A stretch of DNA of 64,000 nt from Schistocephalus solidus (Eukaryota > Platyhelminthes > Cestoda > Diphyllobothriidea > Diphyllobothriidae): assembly GCA_017591395.1 (NCBI GenBank), contig WEDG01000411.1, positions 62,001-126,000 of the forward strand, given 5' to 3'. Position numbers and translations under genes: made by a program. The notes beneath the pieces are model-generated. The model was not told where the DNA came from, made no database searches, and worked only from the letters and a program-made list of their open reading frames with translations. Below are positions 55,435 through 64,000 of the stretch, in pieces (position 1 is the stretch's first letter; each line of letters opens with the position of its first letter).

Positions 55435-56768
55435 GAAACCTTAAATGCAAGATATAATTGCATGCAGGTTTCAAAATTATTTGCAATATGACAACCCCGC
55501 GTAATTCCTTTGTTCGAATCGAAAAGACATTTCAGATCATCGGTCAACATTTCATAAAATAGGAAATTTAATGTATTTCCAATGTCAATTTTCAGCTCGA
55601 AGCAGAGAATTCTGACCAATTTATGACATACGTTCTCTTCTTTGAAAATTCGGGCTCAACTTGCCCGATAACATGATTGAATCATGAGTTTTATTACTTT
55701 TACATTCCAAATATAATACGCCCCTTTTAGAAGGAAAGCCGTAACTGCTAAAATCCCAATTTATGGAGCTATATTTGTTACAAAGTTGTAGGCAGCATTT
55801 ATTGTATTTTCTTATTGCTTTCATGCATGTGACGGATTCACATTTATGGCTGCAAATTAACGGCGAATGGGAGAAATTCGAAGAAATCATCTGAATGGCA
55901 TTTGGCGTGACGGCGAAAAATATCAACTTCACTTGACGTTAATTAATGAGTTATTTTTATAAAAAATCAGCAAAAAGCTTTTTTATGCATGCAACATGCC
56001 GTACAACATGCAGAAAAATCCACCTAATTTACAAGTCAATAAGCTGATCGGTCCACCTGCAAATTTTTCCATGCTAATATGAGTTCCATGAGATTTTAAC
56101 TGGTGTTTTTTATCTCTGTTTTTGGGATCCATCACACTTATTTTGAATTCGATTCAAGTGAGACTTTTGATGAAGTATGCACGCAAAGACCCCAACAAAG
56201 TGTTCTCATGAGACTTTTAATTGCCCACATATGAATACCGCAAAAAAGTTTTCCGTTAGTCAACATCCAAAAAACATCATTTTTTATTTTAATACAAAAT
56301 TCTTTAATTTACAATATAAAGGTTAAATAGCGGTTCTGGAGAACCAACGTGATTTTGGTCACGGCCATACATGCAAGGAGACCATGGCCACACGCGACGC
56401 AGCAGGCCATTATAACGGTTTAAGTATTCAACTGGATTGATTGAAAGAAAAAACACTTTTGACGCGGATTTAATCTGAGGAAAATGTGATCGCATTGCAG
56501 TGAGGCTGGCCAGTTTCCCTTCGCTTGCACTCAATTACAAACCCCACCCCCCACCCACACGCACACACACATGAGAGTTTGACCGTCTTAGTCCGATGAT
56601 GTCCGCCATACCATGGTAGTGCAGGGACAGTGACTTGTGCGTGAATTAGTTTTAAGTGATAGTATCCTTGTGCTGCAGCTACCGCACTCTCTTCTCTTCC
56701 TCCACCTGATCCCCGTGTCAAGACAGAGTCAACAATACCGGAGATGGGAGAGGGCGCAGATGGCTCGC
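55435..56768 (-). repeat. 1.3-kb direct repeat, copy B
   Basis: Partner of copy A in the same orientation. It joins the reverse transcriptase fragment in the middle of its coding region at 55434/55435, and at its other end a further LINE 3' tail. Confidence 0.75.
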
Positions 56769-56769
56769 G

Positions 56770-57655
56770 CACATGGGGCTCCAAGTCCCTAGCCGCCTCT
56801 AGGCGTGCCATCACACTTCAAAAGAAAACACAGGGCAGTTCAACCGCCGTAGTCCGACGATGTCCACCTTATGCTTCAAGGACGGTGATTTGCGCTGCAT
56901 CTACCGCTTTCTCTCCTTATCCCCCATCTGAGCCCGTTGCCCTGACAGAGTCAAGAAGACCGGAGATCGGAGAGTGCGCAGGTGGCTGGCATGACCGGAG
57001 CCGCTTCTTGGGCGTACCACCACACCTGGCTCGGATCCCATGGAGTGCGAAGGCCATAAAGGCCACATTTAGAAGGAGCCATTGCAGCCTGACTCGCAGT
57101 CCACCAGTCAGCCACTCCACACAAACCACACATTGGCGTGACAACGCGGTCCGAGTGTTCCCGTCAGTTGACAACCTTTAAAGCCACGGCTTTAAGCGCA
57201 CCTTGATAGTTTCAGGCCCATCAGTTTGTTTAAAGTGAGGTAAATGTGCTTAGCTGTTAAACCTCACACTCTGCCGCACACCCACAATCACACCACCATA
57301 CAAGCTAGTCAGTTGTCTGATGTGGGAGTGGGTGCATTGACTGACGGGTCAGCGTACCCGTTTTCGAGAGCCACATCACTACCTGGTCCCCATAACGCAC
57401 ACATCAGGATTCACTTAATCAGGGGATATGAAGGAGCCATCGCCATCTGACTCTTAGTTCACTGGTCAGCCACTCGACAAAAACAGCACATACACTTGGC
57501 CGACGGCGTGGCCTGGTGTATGCGTCAGATTAGCAGCCTTAAAGGCTATGGTCTCTAGGAAACCTTTATATACTCTGGTAAATGGTGATTGTGAGGGTGT
57601 TTGTCGATGTATTGGTGTAGGTAGTGTGTGCTGATGTGGCTTAGCCTCCGGTGGT
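56770..57655 (-). mobile_element. LINE 3' untranslated region
   Basis: Follows the finger region at 57656 on the minus strand and matches 36.92-37.78 kb. Its own 3' end is near 56840, next to the tail belonging to copy B, so two LINE tails lie side by side. Confidence 0.75.
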
Positions 57656-58145
57656 TTACCGCAGGTTTTCGTGGAGGCAAATGTGTCCTAATAAGCCCAT
57701 GCGTTGTGTAAATGTGCCGGAGCAGTGAGGACATTGGAGGCGGGCACGTCTACTGCATGTTGGAGCCCCAGGCACTGGTTCAGTAGCCTCCATGCGATGG
57801 ATTTGTATGTGACCGACCAGACCGGTGCCTGCGTTTATGTTGCGTGCGTGTGGGCAGGAAAAATCGAGGGAGGCTGGTGGGATGTCATTTATGGTAGTGG
57901 GGGTGGCAGTGGCGGTGGCGATACGAATGGCCGGAGCGAAGGGTTTACCTGGGGTTTCGGTCTTATCGGCATTGTGGTGAATTTCGCTAGCATATATGTG
58001 CATGTGACCAAATAGCCCATGCGATGAGGGAATGCGCGAGGACAGTGAGGGCAGTTGAGTTGGCCATCTCTGCTGTGTGTTGGTGCTCCATGCACTGGTT
58101 TACCAGGCTCTGTACGATGGATTCGCAAATGACCAACTAGGCCAA
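57656..58145 (-). pseudogene. LINE ORF, C-terminal C2H2 finger region, broken
   Basis: Two frames cover it: 58128-57889 (CPHCPRAFPHRMG finger, then frameshifted) and 58003-57656, which ends HENLR and a stop, the natural end of the ORF. The last finger (CPHCSGTFTQRMGLLGHICLH) is intact. The preceding finger has lost a residue between its cysteines (CPHA for CPHCA), so it cannot bind zinc normally. 5'-truncated near 58145. Confidence 0.85.
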
Positions 58146-58310
58146 TGCTTTGCAGTGCTGCACTGCAGGAAAATGGCTGTGTGCCGTTCCACGAAATGGA
58201 CTGGATGGTTTGAATTAAAAGGGCCCTTTCGGCACGGACTTACGATGGAAAAGGTGTGATCACGTGCCGGTGAGGAGGGGTCGTACCATTTTCTCGCAAT
58301 CTTTGGCACC
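58146..58310. other. Short unassigned stretch
   Basis: No recognised feature. Confidence 0.4.
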
Positions 58311-58311
58311 C

Positions 58312-58565
58312 CATCCCACAACGCTCTCAACAATTGTCCCCATCTTCAGTACTCCCACGGTCCTTCTCTGCAGTTGTTGACAGTGTTGCACTAGCCATCA
58401 CCTTTTAAGCTGACATGTTGGAGAGGATATCCGGTAACCCTTCCCTCGCAATCCCCACAACGCTCTCAGCAACTCTCCCTCTCTCTCTCGTTAATACTCT
58501 TATGGACCTTTACCGCGGCTGCCGACAGCGCAGCATTCGCTACCGGTTGTTAAGCTGACAAGTCA
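58312..58565 (+). repeat. Imperfect tandem duplication, period about 140 bp
   Basis: CCCACAACGCTCTCAACAA ... TTTTAAGCTGACA and CCCACAACGCTCTCAGCAA ... TTGTTAAGCTGACA are two diverged copies side by side. No frame runs through both. Confidence 0.6.
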
Positions 58566-58669
58566 CTGTCACAGTCCCTCTAAGATGAATCAACTTCATA
58601 TTGTAATTTTCCCCATTCCTTGTATCATTTTTCATTTCTAGATATACGAGATAACTTGAACCATGCCTT

Positions 58670-59060
58670 TATCATTAGCCGACCTTGCGGCTGCTGACGG
58701 GGCTTGAGAGTGAGCCGCAAGGCACAATGGGACGAGTGAGTCCTGTAACCGATCGGTGAGCACCTACTGACCATAGCTTTATTCCCGATCCGAAACCGGC
58801 AAGACAACGAGCTCGTGGCGCAATGAGTAGAGCGTTCGACTTCTGCCTAACAGATCGTGAGTTCGAGTCTCGGACGCCGCAGTGGCTGGGGTTGGGTATG
58901 ACCGGCTGATGACGGCTAATAAGCCAGAAATGGCCATTTCAGTCTCCCTTATCTTTTGTCGGTCATGTTATTCTGCCCATGTCCTTAGCCACCTTGCGGC
59001 TGTTGGCGGGGCTCGAGAATGAAACCCAGGGAACAACGGGATGAGTGAGAGCCTACTGAC
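58670..59060 (+). mobile_element. SINE-A copy with previous unit tail
   Basis: Tail 58670-58804, head from GAGCTCGTGGCGCAATGAG at 58809 with B box GAGTTCGAGTC, ribozyme region 58900-58944, tail running into a TA tract. It is the youngest-looking dispersed copy, again with the tail-to-head junction. Confidence 0.8.
58900..58944 (+). ncRNA. SINE-A hammerhead-like ribozyme
   Basis: Core CTGATGA, stem II GGCT/AGCC (C-A closing pair), GAAA, stem III ATGG/CCAT, cleavage base U. Stem I GACCGG/TCAGTC pairs at five of six positions, counting a G-U. Confidence 0.6.
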
Positions 59061-59062
59061 CA

Positions 59063-59064
<2 letters not shown>

Positions 59065-59093
<29 letters not shown>
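59065..59093 (+). repeat. (TA)n microsatellite
   Basis: About 14 units directly after the SINE-A tail. Confidence 0.95.
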
Positions 59094-59217
59094 GTTCTTC
59101 TATTTTGTTTTTGGATGGGCGTTATGACATAACTAACAAAAATTTTCAGTTTATTCTAAGTCAGGATTTAAGGCATGTGCTTTACGTTATCCAGTGTATG
59201 CTATGCTCATCTTGCGT

Positions 59218-59335
59218 AAACTTTCCGCATGATAGATGCGTTTGATCCACACGGGAGCAACGTAGGCATTCTTCGGGTCGTCTTCTCATAACAAACGCCG
59301 CACATGGGGGAGGGGTTGGTGGCAGATACAAGCTC
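59218..59335 (+). mobile_element. Family C element, 5' part only
   Basis: ATAGATGCGTTTGATCCACA and the CATAACAAACGCCGCACATGG block match 1.14-1.22 kb. The LINE tail is missing. Confidence 0.5.
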
Positions 59336-59865
59336 GCATCACCAGCCAACGCAGGTATTCTTGTCATGTGCTATACTCAACACCTGCGGCCACTTCGCCA
59401 AATCGGCAGCCAAAAGCACCCGTGAAGTCAGCTAGCCAATCAGTGTGCGGTGCCTATTTAAAAAAGCGTGATGCCTCTGCTCACACGTTTGGCCCAATCA
59501 AGGGACGGTCGCTCATCTGCGATTCGCCTAAGAGGGAGTTCTAGCGCAAGCAAACAACCAATTCAGGTCCAAAGCTCCAGAAGGTTTTAGTGGCCTAAGG
59601 AGTCCAATGAATAAGGCGAGCTTTAGCGTGTTGATAGTCGTGTTCCTTGGGCTGGTTGAGTAAAGAGCTTTGTCCCGGAATCCGTCTGCATTCTCTCTGA
59701 GTCCCGTAACCGGATCTGAAAAGGCTCTTCGAGCATAGCTTATATTCCTTGTGGCAACCAACAGTTTAGGCAGCGGTGGGTCAATTTGTAGAGCAGCGCT
59801 CTTCATAAGGCTCGCTTACCGAAGAACCCGAAGAGGAATCTCAGGACAATCATACTTGGGTTTGC
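59336..59865. other. Intergenic stretch, nothing recognised
   Basis: No supported feature. Confidence 0.4.
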
Positions 59866-59869
59866 GTAA

Positions 59870-60330
59870 TGCCAGAATGAGATAATCAACAAATAAAAGG
59901 CAAGCTGGAATGATCGTTTATGGTATATCAGTCGTCATGAGCATCTGATCCCACGATGATTTGAGTTCGAAGATGACTAAACAGGAAACAGCCATTCCAG
60001 TCTCCCTTTTTTTTGGAACTGGCTTCAGCATATATTACGGGGTGCTATGTGACTAACTAAAGGGACAGCAGCACACAACGGCATGAGTAATTCTTATGAC
60101 GTAATCAATGAGCGCCGCGCTACCAGTGTTAATATATTGGATCGCAACCGATGTGACAACGAGACCATAATCCAATGGACAGAGCATCGATTTAATAGCC
60201 AAAAAACTACGGATTCAAGCCTTTTGTGCCTCCAAAACCTTGGGGTTTGATTATGGCTGGTTTATGACGGCAAATAAACCCGAAATCACCATTTTATTAG
60301 CCTTTGTGTTTGGCTGTAATCTCCCTCTGC
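59870..60330. mobile_element. Old SINE-A relics
   Basis: The word CAGCCATTCCAGTCTCCCTT at 59986 and a plus-strand head/ribozyme relic at 60160-60310 (GGTTTATGACGGCAAATAAA, then CGAAATCACCATTT). Core bases are lost. Confidence 0.5.
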
Positions 60331-62285
60331 CTAGTCAATCCCCTGATTGCCCTCTGAGCTCCAAATCGAGCCCAAAAGTAAAACGGAACCAACATGTCCC
60401 ATAACCAGTTTGGCATGTTTATATTAACATGTGATCGAAATTAATTAAAGCCCACATTGGCACTTAACCCTCATTTTTGAACAAAAATTTAAAATGGCTA
60501 TTTATGCGCCGTCACTATATTGACAATGTCATGACGTGCGAATGAGTTTAGTAACGAAATCGCTTTTCGATGCACCCAAATTCAGCTTAAAACAAATAGT
60601 GCCACGTGAAAAATTACTTTGGATTTCCGCGTGTCTTTCTACTGTAGCAAGCTGCTGAAGAATGACTGATAATGATTTACGTGGAATGCACTGAGACGCT
60701 TCGTATGGGGAGACATCGGATATTGGACAGATGCTGGGATCGATAAATAGACGAAAAAGCATGGAAACAGTCGACAGCAGTGTTCAAGAAAACGAAAGCA
60801 AGAGTGTGCACGCTAATATGATTGGCATCGCAGCTAAAGATACGCCCTTCTTCTGTTCACAGAAGTTCTTGAAATGTAACCAGCAGCCAAAACGCCAAGT
60901 GGAAAAAGAAACAACTGCACAAGATTTTCAAAGCAGTTCAGAAGAATGCAATGTGATCACTGGAACATGAATTCTCTTGGCCTACCGTTTCGGCTGCTCG
61001 CTCGATCCTAGAATCGGAGACAGTCTCAAGTTGAGGCAGACGCAGCGTTATATTTATAGGACACGGGCGTTCTGCGAACACCGGCTCCTTCTGGCATTTT
61101 CAAGTCCTTGTCATAAAACAAACCATTACCTTTGCCTGGAGGTCAATTTGACATGGGTAAAAGCATGCACCGCACCCGGCCATCAAAGATAGTCAAAACC
61201 GCAAGGTCAGCAGCTGTGAAAAATCTACGCTGACGTTTCCTCAGTTGCGAGTAACAGACTTTGCTTTACTGAAGAGCATTTGCATAACCTGTTAGAGGTA
61301 CTTGCTTCCATATGTGTCGAGTTTATCTGCTAATAAACCTAACAGTATTAGACTTTACCTCTAAAGCTCCATTGTGGAAAATAGCTGACACAGGATTCTT
61401 TGATCTTCCTTATGCGAAAGTTTCAATCTTGCTGATTTGGGTGTCTGCTATGTTTGCTGTTGTTGGGTTAATTTTTCGAGCAAGCTAACAGTCAAGCTCA
61501 TTTCTCTCCTTAACCCTAGAAGTTAACCTAGCGAACATCTCGTCAGGTGGACAGAAATCGTCTTCCGTCCTCCTAGAACAGGACTTCCATGGTACGCGAA
61601 TATGATCACCCTGAGTTTATTGTTAATGCTGTTCGCTGAAATAAATTACTTAGAACAGACTTTCTTTTTAAACTTAGAAAGGTTTCAAACACTACCCTGA
61701 TTCCCTGACTAGACAGAAGGAAAAGCCTAACTTTTACATCGTGTGAACTCAGCAGGACTGACGAGACCAAATATGGCATTTTACAGCAGATTGTTGGATA
61801 ACTGACCACCAAATGTAAAGCGTTCTGGAAAACGACAAATACGATGCCATTACTGAACTTAAGCACTAACCAGCCGATCAGCAACAAACGCAGTTGCGTA
61901 AGGATATCATACCAGCGTGTTGAAACGAATTGCAGTGAGCCGGAAGACAAGTTTGCCGAATCGCAGTAACGTCGAAGAGTGTTTAGAGAAACGGCTACCC
62001 ACGCAACTTCGTCAACCTGTGTATACGCAAAAATGAAGAGCGACAAAATTGCATGAACCCAACATTTTGGCCAGCGATTCCATACGTCATAAACGTCTCG
62101 GAGGTCATCAGCCGACTTCCTGCATCACACACAGGATTGGGCATCAAATAATGGGACCCACTGCCAGGTCGAGGAATATCTGGAGTAGTTTATCGGATCT
62201 GATTCAGCTACGGGCACTGCAACTACGTCGAAAAACTAGAAGACTGTTCAAGGCGTGAATTGACAAATACCGGCAGCAGTACGGA
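60331..62285. other. Intergenic stretch, nothing recognised
   Basis: A 146-codon hydrophobic minus frame (61606-62046) begins at TTG and has no known motif. Confidence 0.35.
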
Positions 62286-62289
62286 GAAG

Positions 62290-63020
62290 TAACGCCAATT
62301 CTCAAGTCGCGGAACATTCTACGCCAATGGGAACACTTTTAAGTTCAATGAAGCCAGAATTCTCGCGAGAGGTAACAATCGCTTAAGCCAGGATTTGCTT
62401 TAGCCAGGTTTCATGGACCTCCAATATGTAAACATGTGTAATGACTCCCCCCAATCCATATTAGCTGCTGAGACTTAGTTTGGTCAAAGTAATTAACCAC
62501 ACGGGGAACTCGTGTGTAAACATGTTCCAAAGTCAAGGGCGGTGAGGTTGATGATCAAGCCACGCCAAAATCTAACACGGTTGATGAAATTAATATTGCC
62601 GGCAAAGACAAGGCAGACTGGAATGGCCATTTGTGGCTTATTAGCCTTTATCAGCCAGGCATACCCAAGTCCAGACGGTGCACTACCCGAGGATCGAACC
62701 CACGACCTGTTGGGCATAAATACAACGCTCTAACCATTGTCTTGCCGGGTTAAATTGGGAGCATTGACTGCATTTGTTGATGAATGCTCACCGATCGCTT
62801 AAAGTAAATCACTCTTCCCACACTGCATTGAGGCTCACTCTCGAGCCCCGCCAGCAGATAACAGCCCGAATACCGGCCACCAAGCGATGATCGGTAATCA
62901 TCTTCGAGGAGGGGTGGATGCCGGTAGTTGTCGTAGGATACCGACTGCATCCTATGAATACTGCAACACTATAAGTATGAAGAACATGTATCTGATGCTG
63001 TCGCTGCATTTCAGGCCTAA
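62290..63020 (+). repeat. Dispersed repeat family F, copy 2, interrupted
   Basis: TCTCAAGTCGCGG, TTTAAGTTCAATGAAGCC and CTCGCGAGAGGTAACAA match 43.46-43.55 kb; GTATCTGATGCTGTCGCTG at 62988 matches 43.84 kb. SINE-A occupies 62595-62870 between them. Confidence 0.55.
62595..62870 (-). mobile_element. SINE-A copy inside family F
   Basis: Minus strand: head with B-box-like GGTTCGATCC at 62690-62700, ribozyme region at about 62619-62660 with the core decayed (CTGATAA, ACAAAT), and tail with CTGCTGGCGGGGCTCGAGAG at 62837-62856. Confidence 0.65.
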
Positions 63021-64000
63021 GGATTTAAAAGCGCATGCATGAGTCAAACCCTCTCAAAACAGTTCTCGCTTTACACCTCGCGGTAGCCAATGCCGTCTTA
63101 AAAGTTAGGTCGGGGTGTATTTTAACTTCTTATATTTTTTTAGCGTGCGATCAAAACCGAATTTTTTTTGCCCATACATACCGAAACACATTGCCTAAGT
63201 CTGAGGTAGCTTTTGGAAGTGTGCACGACATCGCTCTTCAAACAATACTCTATGGGCGTTCTCTCAAAATGTGCAGGGAAAGAATGTGTAAATTCATTAA
63301 AGCAGGCGTAAACCGCAGGATTTATTGGTACCAAGAAATTTCGCGACGGCTTATCAACTGCAACCCGTCTTTGCATAACACAAGTAACGAATGAAAATGG
63401 ACAGCAGTTTGAATTAACAGAAAATCAATACATAACAGCAAGGTCCAATGGACAACGTAAATAACTTCAGGAGAAATCCACTGGATACTCCTTGCTATTT
63501 TTGCAGTTCTGAAGAAATTCAATCCGTGTATTTTCCTTCAATATTTGGCATTTTAATTGTAAAAGTCTATCCAAAGACTTTATTATATCTGGTGGGAGAT
63601 GTGCCCTCGTCGTTTAACCCGGTAGTGGTGATCCCATTGGCATGTCTTTGACCAGCCAGTAAATGGTCTCGTAGAATGTGAAGTGTTGCTTTATATAAAC
63701 CTTAAGGAGACCTATGAGATGTCTGCATTACAACCTTCCACTCATCTGGAGCAGTTTATTGATCATTTCAATTAGTATGCCTTGGAATGTAAAAAAAGTA
63801 TCAAGTCAGCTGACATTATGGCCCCCATTGTGTCAAATTTAAGTCCGAACTGAACAGATGAACCGACCGTGCAAACCTTCAGATGTATGGATGAGTTCAT
63901 TTTGCCGACGACCGGTTGATCTTAAAAACTTGAAAATTCACTGAGCAACTTTTCCTATTAGTCATGTATAGACTATAAGTAAATGATGTTTCTTGGTAAC
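63021..64000. other. AT-rich end of window, nothing recognised
   Basis: An ATG frame of 119 codons (63035-63394, plus) is basic, without a signal peptide or known motif, and overlaps minus frames of similar size. Confidence 0.35.

Noticed and set aside
52331..56768. LTR retrotransposon
   Set aside because: The enzyme between the repeats is LINE type, no protease/RNase H/integrase or primer-binding site is seen, and the repeats hold LINE 3' tails.
61606..62046. Hydrophobic 146-codon minus frame as a membrane protein
   Set aside because: Starts at TTG; hydrophobicity follows from AT-rich composition.

Overview
This is eukaryotic DNA. There are no operons or bacterial-style gene packing. It holds one clear coding exon, long AT-rich non-coding stretches, many microsatellites and a heavy load of retroelement debris. 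The repeat content points to a flatworm, most likely a diphyllobothriidean tapeworm (Spirometra / Dibothriocephalus / Schistocephalus type). The main grounds are a LINE whose reverse transcriptase is followed by an array of C2H2 fingers of the type SRIGLVGHLRIHRTE, which I know from predicted proteins of that group, and hammerhead-bearing tandem repeats like the Sm-alpha family of schistosomes. The species call is inference.

Layout. 0-23 kb: AT-rich intergenic DNA with scattered repeat relics: a foldback element at 4.46-4.80 kb, a repeated pair at 6.0-7.8 kb, old copies of the hammerhead family at 15.1 and 17.8 kb, LINE 3' tails at 1.1, 16.4 and 18.0 kb, and a long CT tract at 22.8 kb. 23.8-25.6 kb, minus strand: the only convincing protein gene, an intronless-looking type I membrane protein with a divergent leucine-rich-repeat ectodomain, with AATAAA 18 bases after its stop codon. 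26.4-31.7 kb: an inverted duplication; the left copy is split inside its TA tract by a block made of 2.8 head-to-tail copies of a tRNA-derived SINE and 5.15 copies of a 355-bp satellite. A broken mariner-type transposase follows. 32.3-33.65 kb: a second satellite of about 368 bp, 3.5 copies, also abutting a TA tract. 34-47 kb: SINE, LINE and other dispersed repeats. 46.9-52.3 kb: AT-rich DNA with no recognised feature. 52.3-58.1 kb: a broken LINE reverse transcriptase between two direct copies of a 1.3-1.4-kb repeat, then a second LINE 3' end. 58-64 kb: SINEs and other relics.

The main discovery is RNA-based. The 355-bp satellite carries, on the minus strand, a complete type I hammerhead ribozyme: all core bases, three helices and a palindromic 4-bp stem III typical of retrozymes. 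The neighbouring tRNA-headed SINE carries a compact hammerhead-like fold on the plus strand just downstream of its pol III boxes, and diverged copies keep its stems through paired changes. The 368-bp satellite carries a third, imperfect fold of the same kind. Three different hammerhead-like tandem families within 7 kb, two of them placed at TA microsatellites, suggest elements that multiply through self-cleaved, possibly circular RNA and rely on a retroelement in trans. The folds were read by eye; cleavage and mobility are inference.
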